A stretch of DNA of 53,252 nt from CAZGXI01 sp964529715 (GTDB lineage Bacteria; Chloroflexota; Anaerolineae; Aggregatilineales; Ch27): positions 1-53,252 of the forward strand of contig CAZGXI010000037.1 of NCBI GenBank assembly GCA_964529715.1. The letters run 5' to 3'. Each line of letters starts with the position of its first letter. Position 1 is the first letter of the stretch. The position numbers and the translations under genes are program-made. The notes beneath the pieces are model-generated. The model was given only the letters and a program-made list of their open reading frames with translations. It made no database searches and was not told the DNA's origin. Positions 16,371 to 24,817 of this stretch are shown one piece after another.

Positions 16371-18200
16371 TTATGCCTGCTCATGCAAAGGCAGAATGAC
16401 GCTGACGGTCGTACCCGTGCCGACCGTGCTCTGAATGCTCAACAGGCCGCCAAAACGTTCCACCAACTGGCGGACAATTGCCAGCCCCAGGCCCGTCCCC
16501 GGAATGCCCGCCTGACGGGCGTTGGACGCCCGGAAGAACTCTTCGCCCAGCCGGGCGAGGTCCTCCGGCAAGATGCCGATCCCCGTATCGGTGATCGTGA
16601 TGCGGGCGCTGCCGGACTGCACCTGCGCAGACACGGTCACGTTCCCCTCAGACGGCGTATACTTCACGGCATTGCCGATCAGGTTGTCGAAGATGCGGGC
16701 CAAACCGTCCTTGGTCGCGTACACGGTCGCCACCAGATTGTCGGGCAGATCGCAGCGCAGCATGACGCCCTTTTCGTTGGCCTGCGGTGTCTGCCGTTCA
16801 ACAGCCTCCCGGATCGCCGTCAGGAGCGGTAAGGGGGCTAGCGGCTCGTGCAAATCGGCGGCTTTTTCGGCGGCCAGGGCCAGCAGGTCGTTGATCAGCG
16901 TCAGCAGAAGATCAAGGCGATTCTCCACCCGCGCCAACAGGTCGCGCTGCCGCTCGGTGAGTTCCCCCGCCAGATCGCGCAGCAGCACGCGCATCAGGCT
17001 CTGCGCGCTGGTGACGGGCGAGCGGAGTTCGTGCGTCACCATGCGGACGAACTGTGCGCGTTCCTGGTTGGCGCGGCGCAACGCATCGTGCGCCAACGCA
17101 TTTTCGATGGCCGCCGCGCTCTGGCGGGCCAGCGCCAGCAGCAATTCAACGTCGTCTGCCCCAAAACGTCCCGGACGGTTGGCGTAGGCGCGCAAAACAC
17201 CCAACGGACGCTGACGCCCCTGAATCGGGACGACGAGCAGGCTGTGGATGTTCTCGGCGGCCATCTCTGCCGGATATTGCAGGCGCGGATGGTGCAACGT
17301 CTGATCCACAATCACCGTTTGCCCGGCCAGCGCGTCACGGTCCACCGGGCTGTTTCTCAGGTCCACTGGCCCTTTTTTCAGGTAGCCAGGGCTGAGGCCA
17401 TACGCCGCGGCTAGGTCCAACTGCTCGCTGCCCTCCTCTAGCAGTCGCACCGAGGCGCCTGGCACATCCAATGCCTGAGCCGCATCGCGGACCAGGCGCT
17501 CCAGCACCTGCGCAATGTCCAGCGTGGAAGACACATCCTGGATCGCCTGGAACAACGCGGCAATCTGGCGCTCACGGGTGCGCAGGCGGCTCATGATCGG
17601 GATCGTGATGTACACGGTGGCAAAGAACGTGACCGTCAGAAAGGCCAGTTGCGCCAGGATGTATAAGGCATTGGTATGCAGGTCGGCGGGCAGGTGGGGA
17701 ATGACCACGTAATGCGGCAGCGAGCCTGCGCCTTCGAGCAGGGCGATCAGCGTGATCACGCCCAACGCCAGGGCCGCGTAGACGTAAGGCGATTGGCCTG
17801 GCAGCAGAATCGTCACCATCAGGATATGCAGGAGAAAAAAGATGGCCGCCGGGCTGGTCACGCCGCCGGTGAAATGAAGCAGGAGGGCCATGCTCAACCA
17901 GTCTAGCCCGATCTGCACAATCACCAAGCGGCGCACATTCGCCAGCACTGGGTTCGGCGGTGCACAGATACGCCGTCGAACCTGCGCCAGCAAGACATTA
18001 TAAGCCAGGATGATCGCGCCAAGCAGATAGAGCTGGCCCTCAGGCAGAGGCAGGGTCAACAGCCGCACACACACTGCCGTTGTCAGCACGACGGCTGCGC
18101 CGGCGATCCAGCGGGTCTGGATCAGGCGGTCGCTGTTGCTGACGAGGTCGCGCGACAGCGCCGCCGCCAGCGGCCCTGATAGAGACGGCTGTTGGCTCAT
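16371..18200 (-). CDS. Membrane sensor histidine kinase with GAF domain
   Basis: A 609-residue kinase. About six membrane helices (30-215) are followed by a GAF domain (about 225-375), a HisKA domain with H390 in VTHELRSPVTSAQ and a HATPase domain with FDNLIGNAVKYT, ITDTGIGI and GTGLGLAIV. AGGAG lies six bases before the ATG. It is last in a minus-strand run, 36 bases after a receiver gene and downstream of the hydrogenase genes, so it may report redox state or energy supply. That link is inferred from position only. It converges with the GH43 gene. Confidence 0.88.
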   Translation of the reverse strand: MSQQPSLSGPLAAALSRDLVSNSDRLIQTRWIAGAAVVLTTAVCVRLLTLPLPEGQLYLLGAIILAYNVLLAQVRRRICAPPNPVLANVRRLVIVQIGLDWLSMALLLHFTGGVTSPAAIFFLLHILMVTILLPGQSPYVYAALALGVITLIALLEGAGSLPHYVVIPHLPADLHTNALYILAQLAFLTVTFFATVYITIPIMSRLRTRERQIAALFQAIQDVSSTLDIAQVLERLVRDAAQALDVPGASVRLLEEGSEQLDLAAAYGLSPGYLKKGPVDLRNSPVDRDALAGQTVIVDQTLHHPRLQYPAEMAAENIHSLLVVPIQGRQRPLGVLRAYANRPGRFGADDVELLLALARQSAAAIENALAHDALRRANQERAQFVRMVTHELRSPVTSAQSLMRVLLRDLAGELTERQRDLLARVENRLDLLLTLINDLLALAAEKAADLHEPLAPLPLLTAIREAVERQTPQANEKGVMLRCDLPDNLVATVYATKDGLARIFDNLIGNAVKYTPSEGNVTVSAQVQSGSARITITDTGIGILPEDLARLGEEFFRASNARQAGIPGTGLGLAIVRQLVERFGGLLSIQSTVGTGTTVSVILPLHEQA

Positions 18201-18236
18201 GGTGGCTCCTCTCCTGACCGTCGAGGTCAGGGAGCT

Positions 18237-18644
18237 TCACTTGCGCCCGGCGAGCAGTTCCTCCACTTTAGCGATCAGTTTTTCCGGATCGAGGGGCTTA
18301 TCGATGAAGGCATCGACCGGCAGATAATCCTCGTCCGGGCCGAAGCGCAGCGGTGTAGTGGAATGGATCGCGGTCAGCATGACAATGGGGATGGCGCGGT
18401 AGGCTGCATACGGCGAATCAGGCGCGGCGCTGCGCAAGGCCAATGCTGTCTGAAAACCTGCCGTTGTCGATTCCATCATGACATCCAGCACGATCAGGTC
18501 GGGCCGCTCCGCCACGACCTTTGCCAGCCCTTCGGCGCTAGTGCGCGCTTCAAGCACGTCGTAACCGGCTCCTTCCAGACACAGGCGAGTCGCCAGGGCC
18601 ATGTCCGGATCGTCGTCAATAATCAACACTTTGCCCTTTGCCAC
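18237..18644 (-). CDS. Single-domain response regulator
   Basis: A 135-residue CheY-like receiver: acidic pocket D10-D12 (LIIDDDPDM), phosphoacceptor D54 (IVLDVMME), threonine in VMLTAIH and lysine in FIDKPLDP. There is no output domain. I chose the GTG at 18642-18644, which has GGAGGT seven bases upstream; the frame stays open further but would then overlap the maturation-protease gene. It lies between hydrogenase maturation and kinase genes and is presumably phosphorylated by that kinase. An extra stretch between beta-4 and the lysine (about residues 95-110) is common in this receiver subgroup. Confidence 0.87.
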   Translation of the reverse strand: MAKGKVLIIDDDPDMALATRLCLEGAGYDVLEARTSAEGLAKVVAERPDLIVLDVMMESTTAGFQTALALRSAAPDSPYAAYRAIPIVMLTAIHSTTPLRFGPDEDYLPVDAFIDKPLDPEKLIAKVEELLAGRK

Positions 18645-18666
18645 GTGCAATACCTCCAGGACTGTC

Positions 18667-19161
18667 TCATTTCCGACGCAGTTCGTCAAGGATAGCGGCA
18701 CAGACGGACGGAATAGCCTGCCGAACAGGATCGCTAAGTCCCGGCTGCCAGCCGACACAGTCGGGTTGCACCCCATAGATGATGACTTCGGCGGGCAGCA
18801 GGTCCAGGGCCTCGCCCAGGGCCAGTGCCTCTGCCAGCCCGGCGCTATGCAGCGTTCCACCACTTTGCAGGCTGCCGGAGCGCAGATGCGCCTCGCCGGG
18901 GGTAAAGCGCAACCATTCTCCCGGCACGTGCCCCATCTCCGCCGCATCGATGATCACCGCACGCCCGTAGCCTTGCAGCAGCAAGGCCGTTTCCAGGCCG
19001 GGCGTACCGCCATCTAGGAGGGTAACATCTGGCGGCAGGTCGGCGCGCGCCAGTTCGGCTAACACCGCTGCACCAATTCCATCGTCGCCGCGCAGCGGGT
19101 TACCCAAAGCCAGGACGAGCGTTTTTCCGGCAGGCTGCCGGTCACTCGAAATGCACATCAA
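18667..19161 (-). CDS. [NiFe]-hydrogenase maturation protease (HyaD/HycI/HoxW family)
   Basis: A 164-residue endopeptidase that trims the C-terminus of the hydrogenase large subunit after nickel insertion. The family opening LVLALGNPLRGDDGIGAAV (about 15-33) includes the GNxxxxDDG motif with a nickel-binding acidic residue, and a later nickel-binding aspartate is expected in VIIDAAEMG. Its start overlaps the end of the large-subunit gene by 20 bases, so the enzyme and its substrate are co-translated. Confidence 0.92.
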   Translation of the reverse strand: MMCISSDRQPAGKTLVLALGNPLRGDDGIGAAVLAELARADLPPDVTLLDGGTPGLETALLLQGYGRAVIIDAAEMGHVPGEWLRFTPGEAHLRSGSLQSGGTLHSAGLAEALALGEALDLLPAEVIIYGVQPDCVGWQPGLSDPVRQAIPSVCAAILDELRRK

Positions 19162-20431
19162 GCAGGTGTGCGGAGCAGGAAATGCAGGGGTCGTAAGCGC
19201 GCACCAGCATTTCCAGCGCCATCGTAATATCTGCCGGAGTGCGATCCAGCATCGTCGGGACTAGAGCGCGCATATCGGCCTCGATGTTCGCCAGGTTTTG
19301 CCCGGTGGGGATGATGCAGTTCGCACCGACCACGCGCCCCTCTTCGATCACATAGTTGTGGAACAGCACGCCGCGCGGCACTTCGCACGCCCCCACGCCT
19401 TCACCGGATAGGCGGGCAGGCGGGACGGGTTCTTCCCACACGACGCCGCGCGCCAACAGAACGTCTATCAGGCGGATAGACTCTTCGACAGCGTGGACGA
19501 TCTCCACCACCTGCGCGGCGGTGTTCAGATAGGGGTTGGTGCACTTCGGCTTTAGATCGAGCGCCGCCGCCGCCGCCTGCGCCTTTGGATTCAGGCGGTC
19601 GTAGTTGACGTTAAACCGCGCTAGCGCCCCCACCATGTACGAATCGCGCTGGTGGCGGGTGTGCTTGGCGCTGGAATGCGGTTGCAGATATTCGTTCGTA
19701 ACTCGGCGATACTGTTCCACCGGCCAGGTGCCACCATCGGTGCTGGCGATCTCGCCGTCGATGAAGGCGTATTCATCCCGCTTGCGCAGCGCGATGTACT
19801 CCGTGTCGCGCTCGAAAGCTGGCAACTTGAGCGTGCGATACAGTTCGATCGTTGCGTCCACGTCGACGCGCATCGCTTCCAGCCGCTCACGCAGGCTTTC
19901 CAGTTCATCAGCCGAGGGATAGTGCGTGAAGCCGCCGACGGTCATGGCGATGGGATGGGTGTGTCGCCCGCAGATGGCCTTGCAGAGATCGCCGGCAAAC
20001 TGCTTCATGCGCAGCGCGCGCAGCACGACATCCGGCGCGCTCTTCGCCAGCGGGATCACGCTGCCCACTCCCAACAGGTCCGGCGCGACCAGCATGTACA
20101 CGTGCAGGATGTGGCTATCCAGGATTTCGCCGAAGAAGTTCAACTTGCGCAGCAGCACCGTCTGCTCACTCGGCTCGACACCCAGCGCCTTTTCGGTCGC
20201 GCGCAGCGAGGCGGTGGCATGCCCGACGGCGCAGATGCCGCAGATGCGCGAAGTGATATGCGACGCCTCGGTATAGGGCCGCCCCCGCAACATAGCCTCG
20301 AAAAAGCGTGGAGTTTCCACGATGTGCAACTCACACGCCTTCAGTTCGCCGTTGAGCACATCCACGACGATGTTGCCGTGCCCCTCGACGCGGGTGACGT
20401 GGTGGACTTCCAGTTGGAACGTTGCAGTCAT
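19142..20431 (-). CDS. hydA: Group 3b [NiFe] hydrogenase, catalytic large (alpha) subunit
   Basis: A 429-residue large subunit carrying the Ni-Fe site. The N-terminal ligand motif is SRICGICAVGHA (about 61-72) and the C-terminal one is DPCISCSAH, followed by the seven-residue tail LLDVHFE, which the adjacent protease should remove after the histidine. The overall sequence resembles F420-non-reducing/sulfhydrogenase alpha subunits. Gene order beta-gamma-delta-alpha is that of Pyrococcus-type cytoplasmic NADP-linked hydrogenases. Its ATG overlaps the stop of the small-subunit gene. The enzyme reversibly couples H2 oxidation to NAD(P) reduction; direction and cofactor preference cannot be read here. 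Confidence 0.93.
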   Translation of the reverse strand: MTATFQLEVHHVTRVEGHGNIVVDVLNGELKACELHIVETPRFFEAMLRGRPYTEASHITSRICGICAVGHATASLRATEKALGVEPSEQTVLLRKLNFFGEILDSHILHVYMLVAPDLLGVGSVIPLAKSAPDVVLRALRMKQFAGDLCKAICGRHTHPIAMTVGGFTHYPSADELESLRERLEAMRVDVDATIELYRTLKLPAFERDTEYIALRKRDEYAFIDGEIASTDGGTWPVEQYRRVTNEYLQPHSSAKHTRHQRDSYMVGALARFNVNYDRLNPKAQAAAAALDLKPKCTNPYLNTAAQVVEIVHAVEESIRLIDVLLARGVVWEEPVPPARLSGEGVGACEVPRGVLFHNYVIEEGRVVGANCIIPTGQNLANIEADMRALVPTMLDRTPADITMALEMLVRAYDPCISCSAHLLDVHFE

Positions 20432-21189
20432 TTGGATTTTCCGTCTTCTGCTGACATCACCTGATGGGTGAGAAACAGGGTCATCTTAGCGTCGCTCGCC
20501 GCTTCCGACATACCGTGTTCGGCCAGCACCGTCTTGAGCCAGGCAATATTCGGCGACGGGATCAATCCCCGGCAGCCCTCACAGCCGTCGCCATAGGTGG
20601 GGCAGATCGCGTCGCAGCCCGCGCGCGTGATCGGCCCCAGGCAGGTCTTGCCCCGCTGGTAGACACAGATGTTTTCTTTGAGCTTACACTCAATGCACAG
20701 GGGGTGATCGGGAATCTGTGGCATTCGCCCTTGCAGCAGATGGGTGACGGCGCGCACGAACTCGTCGCGGTCAATCGGGCAGCCAGGGATGAATCCATCC
20801 ACCGGGATCACGTCCTGAATGGGCCGCGCCGGATAGGTGTCGTACCAATCGGCATGCTCGCCGTAGACGTAAGCGCGCACGTCGCTCAGGTCCTGGCGGT
20901 TGCGGATGGCGTTGATCCCGCCCAGGCAGGCGCACGCGCCCAGGGCAATCACGACGGCGGCCTTGCTGCGGATGTCTCGCAGGCGCGCCTCATCGGCAGG
21001 CCGGCTACAGGACCCTTCGATAAAGACGACCTGGTAATCCTCCCCACGCTCACTCATTGCCTCACGGAACTGGACGATCTCGACCGCATCCAGAAGTTCC
21101 GGGTGATTTTGCAGCGAATCGATCACCGTCAACTGGCAGCCTTCGCAGCTTGTGAATTCAAAGAATGCAACTTTGGGCCGGGCGCTCAC
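20428..21189 (-). CDS. hydD: Group 3b [NiFe] hydrogenase, small (delta) subunit
   Basis: A 253-residue subunit carrying iron-sulfur clusters that pass electrons from the Ni-Fe site. FEFTSCEGCQL (about 9-19) gives the proximal-cluster cysteines; GSCSRP, GACACLGG and GCPIDRDEF supply further ligands, and the C-terminal third has CIECKLKENIC, KTCLGP and GDGCEGCRG. The GTG start (21187-21189) overlaps the gamma-subunit stop and is preceded by GGAGG. A longer reading from further upstream would overlap the gamma gene by over 100 bases and was not used. Confidence 0.92.
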   Translation of the reverse strand: MSARPKVAFFEFTSCEGCQLTVIDSLQNHPELLDAVEIVQFREAMSERGEDYQVVFIEGSCSRPADEARLRDIRSKAAVVIALGACACLGGINAIRNRQDLSDVRAYVYGEHADWYDTYPARPIQDVIPVDGFIPGCPIDRDEFVRAVTHLLQGRMPQIPDHPLCIECKLKENICVYQRGKTCLGPITRAGCDAICPTYGDGCEGCRGLIPSPNIAWLKTVLAEHGMSEAASDAKMTLFLTHQVMSAEDGKSK

Positions 21190-22040
21190 GATAGGGCCTC
21201 CTCCAGATGCTTGATCTCGGCGTAGGAGAATGACGGGCCGGACTGACAGGTGTACAGATGGTGCATCTGGCAGTGACCACACTTGCCGACCCCACACTTC
21301 ATCCGGCGCTCCAGGCTAAACCAGATATTGCCCTCGGCGATACCCTTGCCCTGAAGTTCCATCAACACATAGCGATACATCACCGGCGGACCGACGACCA
21401 CCGCGACCGTATTGCGGGCGTGCACCTGAATCTTGGGGAACAGGGTCGTGATCACGCCGACATTCCCCTTCCAAGTATCGTCGGCGCGGTCCACCGTCAC
21501 GTGCAGCTCGACATCATCCCGCTTCGACCACGCTTCCAGTTCGTCCTTGAAGAGCAAATCAGAGGGCGTGCGCGCGCCGTAGAGAATGATGACGCGCCCG
21601 AACTTGCCGCGCTCGTCCAACACCTGGTTAATCAACGAGCGCAGCGGGGCCAGCCCCAGGCCGCCGGGTGTGAAGAGGATGTCTTTGCCCCGGAAGCGTT
21701 CAATGGGAAAGCCGCGCCCAAACGGGCCGCGAATGCCGACGGTGCTCCCGACGGTCAGGGCATGCAGAGCGTTGGTGACGTTGCCCACGCGCCGCACACA
21801 CAGTTCAAAGCTGCCGTTGCTGCGGCTGGGAGACGACGAGATGCTAATCGGCGCTTCGCCGATGCCCAGCAGCGAGACCTCGACGAACTGGCCGGGCTGA
21901 TGATTCAGGGAATAGCCGCCGGGCAGTTCGATGGTGAACAGCTTTTCAAAGGCGGTCAGGTCGCGCACGGTGGCGATATGCGCCAACGTGGGCATGTAGA
22001 TGGATGTCGCGTTGAGGGTTTCTCGCAATGCTGTGGTCAT
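21186..22040 (-). CDS. hydG: Group 3b hydrogenase, FAD/NAD(P)-binding (gamma) subunit
   Basis: A 284-residue ferredoxin-NADP reductase-like diaphorase subunit. The flavin-binding strand is GQFVEVSLLGIGEAPISISS (about 51-70), the nucleotide-binding loop TPGGLGLAPLRSL (about 130-142), and a C-terminal [2Fe-2S] motif MKCGVGKCGHC plus a later cysteine (about 248-264) relays electrons. Its start overlaps the beta-subunit stop. Similar proteins occur as AsrB in sulfite reductases, but the neighbouring hydrogenase subunits settle the assignment. Confidence 0.92.
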   Translation of the reverse strand: MTTALRETLNATSIYMPTLAHIATVRDLTAFEKLFTIELPGGYSLNHQPGQFVEVSLLGIGEAPISISSSPSRSNGSFELCVRRVGNVTNALHALTVGSTVGIRGPFGRGFPIERFRGKDILFTPGGLGLAPLRSLINQVLDERGKFGRVIILYGARTPSDLLFKDELEAWSKRDDVELHVTVDRADDTWKGNVGVITTLFPKIQVHARNTVAVVVGPPVMYRYVLMELQGKGIAEGNIWFSLERRMKCGVGKCGHCQMHHLYTCQSGPSFSYAEIKHLEEALS

Positions 22041-23092
22041 GGATGAACCTCCACAGGATCACCCTGGTTGAGACGGCGATAAAGCTCGTTAAAGGTATCC
22101 ACCGGCGTGATGTGCACCAGACACGCCGCCGCACAGCGTCCGCAGCCCACACAGCCCATCAGGCCGAAGGCTTCGGTCTGGTACTTGCCTTTACGCAGGA
22201 AGCGATGGCGCTGGCGCAAGGCACGCGAGGCGCGGAAGTTGTGCCCCCCGGCGACCAGGGCAAATCGCTCGATCTGGCAGGAGTCCCAGGTACGCACACG
22301 GACACCATTCTGCAGGGTCAGATCGGCCTCGTCATTCACATCAAAGCAGTAGCACGTCGGGCAGACCTGGGTGCACATGCCGCAAGCCAGACAGCGGTCG
22401 CCCAGTTCCTGCCACAGCGAATTCTGCTGACTAACGGATAACAGGTTGGGCAATTCCGTCACGTCGAAATCCAACCGTAGAGGGAAGCGCGGCCATTTTT
22501 CAGACATGACCTGGTTGATTTTGCGATAGTCGTCCGGCATGGGTTCGCGCAGGCCCGGCGCAGCGCGCAGGATGGCCTCCCCCGCCTCGGTGCCCACGTC
22601 TACGGCATAATCGTCTCCCAGATCGGTCAGATGCAGGTCGAACCCCTCGGTAGCCGTCAGGGTGCCCATGCTTTTGCAGAAAGAGTGCTCCATACAGGGT
22701 TTGAGACACTCGATGCTAACCAGCAGGGTCGCTTCGCGGCGGGTCAGGTAGTGTTGATCGGCCCAGCCATTGGTATTGACATGGTCCAACAGTTGCACGG
22801 CGTGCAGGTCGCAGGTGTGCAGGCCGAGGATCACCGTCGGCTGCGCGTCCAGGGGAACCTCGATCCGCGCGCCGCCCTTCTGAAAGCGGAATAGCTCCTC
22901 GCGGGGCGGCAGGAGATACTTCTTCGGCGGCAACACCGATGTGGGATAGTCCAGTTCCAGCTGGGCGGCGTTCTGAATGTCGCCGAAAACGTACTGCTCG
23001 TGTCGCTTTTGTGGCCCGACCACGCGGTACTGAGCGCGCAAATGGTCAACCCACTGCGGCAGGGCAGCCTTTGGCATAATTTTCAGCCCCAT
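22037..23092 (-). CDS. hydB: Group 3b hydrogenase, [4Fe-4S] (beta) subunit
   Basis: A 351-residue HydB/AsrA-like electron-transfer subunit. Two cluster-binding motifs lie in the C-terminal half: CLACGMCTQVCPTC (about 237-250) and CVGCGRCAAACLV (about 313-325). The second lacks the usual proline after its fourth cysteine. The N-terminal half holds GLHTCDLHAV and SIECLKPCMEHSFC. GGAGA lies five bases before the ATG. It is the first hydrogenase gene, after a 282-base gap from the MFS gene, so the operon promoter should lie in that gap. Confidence 0.92.
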   Translation of the reverse strand: MGLKIMPKAALPQWVDHLRAQYRVVGPQKRHEQYVFGDIQNAAQLELDYPTSVLPPKKYLLPPREELFRFQKGGARIEVPLDAQPTVILGLHTCDLHAVQLLDHVNTNGWADQHYLTRREATLLVSIECLKPCMEHSFCKSMGTLTATEGFDLHLTDLGDDYAVDVGTEAGEAILRAAPGLREPMPDDYRKINQVMSEKWPRFPLRLDFDVTELPNLLSVSQQNSLWQELGDRCLACGMCTQVCPTCYCFDVNDEADLTLQNGVRVRTWDSCQIERFALVAGGHNFRASRALRQRHRFLRKGKYQTEAFGLMGCVGCGRCAAACLVHITPVDTFNELYRRLNQGDPVEVHP

Positions 23093-23374
23093 GCAGGTCT
23101 CCGTTTCTCAAGCAGCCTACACCAACATAATAGCCTCAGCGCGGCGCGGGCTGTCCGTGAACCCCCTCGATTTCGTCACCCTTTAGTTGACCAGCCTGCT
23201 CAGGAAAATTCAACACACCTTTGTACGTGTTTCAAAGTGTCGAAAATCATTAAAGCAGCCGTATGCGAACACTGCCGCGCACCTCCCTATACATGGCTGA
23301 GAAACCGGGAACGATGTTCACCAAGCTGCTGCTCAGAGAGAAAATGCCGCCGTCGATGGACGGTCCGGCGGGAA
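23093..23374 (-). promoter_or_regulatory. Leader region of the hydrogenase operon with candidate inverted repeat
   Basis: This AT-richer spacer contains an imperfect inverted repeat at 23215-23240 (ACACCTTTG ... CAAAGTGT, one-base bulge), which might bind a CRP/FNR-type or other dimeric regulator. A possible minus-strand TTGAAT with a weak -10 17 bases later lies next to it. Neither is close to consensus. Confidence 0.3.
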
Positions 23375-24613
23375 TTATGTCTCGGCCTGCTGAACCTGGA
23401 GCGTCGGTCTCTTCTTCGGCAGCCAGCGGAAAGCCAGCACTGCCACTCCGAAGAACACCAGACCAATCGCCCCCAGCGTCCCCCGGTAACCGAAGGCAGC
23501 AGCGATCACCCCGGCCAGCATCGGCGCAATGGCGCGCCCTCCCGCCACAATCGCATTATCCAGCCCATAGACAACCCCTTCCTCGCCCGGTTCGGTGTAA
23601 CCGGCTAGCAGCGCACTCAGAGTCGGCGTGAGGCCGCCGATAGCTGCACCGGTTAACACCTGCAAGGCCAACAACTGCCACGCCTCCGCCACGAACGGTT
23701 GCGGCAAATAGAAGAGCGCCGCCGCCAGGGCACTGGCCGTCAGCACGCGGCGGTGGCCTACCCGGTCGCCCAGCCGCCCCAGGTAGACGGCACTGAACAC
23801 CCCCGCCGCCGAGGACAGACCCGTCATCAGGCCGGTCGTGGTCGCCACATGCGCGCCCGACGGCATCAACGCCTGGATGAACAGCGGCGCAATGGGCGCG
23901 AGCATCGACTGTCCCAGGGCATTGACGAGGCGCAGGCCGTACACCAACGCAACGCCCGGCACAGCCAGGATACGCCGCCACTCCCCTGCTAGTCCATGTT
24001 GGTGAACACCTACTGGCGTGATCGGCTGGAAATGCTCCTCCACACCACGCCACACCAGCAACCCTGCCAATGCCAGCAGCACCGCCGTGACGACGAAGGT
24101 CGCCTGGTAGCCGAACGTGTCTGCAATGAAACCGCCCACCAACGGCCCGACCGAGATTCCGCCCCACATGCCCATTTGCAGCAGGCCAATGGCATAGCCG
24201 GTGCGGTCGCGGGGCGTCACCGACGCGATCAGGGCGCTGGCTGCCGAAATCACCCCACTCACCGCCCCCTGCACCGCCCGGAGCAGAGTCAGCACTTCGC
24301 CCGAACCCGCAAAGGCCATCAGCAGCATCGTGATCGCAGAACCGAACATGGCCCGTTCGACCATCAGCTTGCGCCCATAGCGGTCAGCCAGCCCGCCCCA
24401 GATCGGGGCGGTGACGGCCATCGCGAGCGCCTGGGCCGAGTAGACCATGCCTGCCCAGAACTCGACGCTCAACGTGTGCGTGCCTAACTGTTCCACGTAC
24501 AGCGGCAGGAAAGGAAAGATGATCGAAAACCCCAACGCGGAAACAAACTGGCCGAAAACGGTGATATACAGCGTGCGGCGCCAGCGGATCATGAGGACGA
24601 CACCCGTAAGCAT
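23375..24613 (-). CDS. Major facilitator superfamily exporter (DHA1-like)
   Basis: A 412-residue transporter with about twelve membrane helices. The motif-A loop GGLADRYGRKLM (about 74-85) lies between helices 2 and 3, and a degenerate repeat, GRLGDRVGHRRV, lies in the second half. This resembles TetA/multidrug exporters of the proton-antiport type; the substrate cannot be told. The start could be at either of two nearby ATGs (24613 or 24592) and neither has a clear ribosome site. It is upstream of the hydrogenase genes on the same strand but far enough away to be a separate unit. Confidence 0.85.
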   Translation of the reverse strand: MLTGVVLMIRWRRTLYITVFGQFVSALGFSIIFPFLPLYVEQLGTHTLSVEFWAGMVYSAQALAMAVTAPIWGGLADRYGRKLMVERAMFGSAITMLLMAFAGSGEVLTLLRAVQGAVSGVISAASALIASVTPRDRTGYAIGLLQMGMWGGISVGPLVGGFIADTFGYQATFVVTAVLLALAGLLVWRGVEEHFQPITPVGVHQHGLAGEWRRILAVPGVALVYGLRLVNALGQSMLAPIAPLFIQALMPSGAHVATTTGLMTGLSSAAGVFSAVYLGRLGDRVGHRRVLTASALAAALFYLPQPFVAEAWQLLALQVLTGAAIGGLTPTLSALLAGYTEPGEEGVVYGLDNAIVAGGRAIAPMLAGVIAAAFGYRGTLGAIGLVFFGVAVLAFRWLPKKRPTLQVQQAET

Positions 24614-24817
24614 AGCCAGCGAAGGAAAGTCGGGACGGAATCTCTGTCCCGCCCCGACGCAGCCGTCATTTTAACGCTTTTTTAAGCCCTCGGCGACGAC
24701 TTAACGCTGTGAGCCGCGCATCGCCCACCGCCGGCTGCCGTCGATCAGTTGTTCCCCTGGCCCGTCTCCGTCTAAAATAGGGACCTCAGCAGAGCATCCA
24801 CATAAAGGCGCAGCGCG

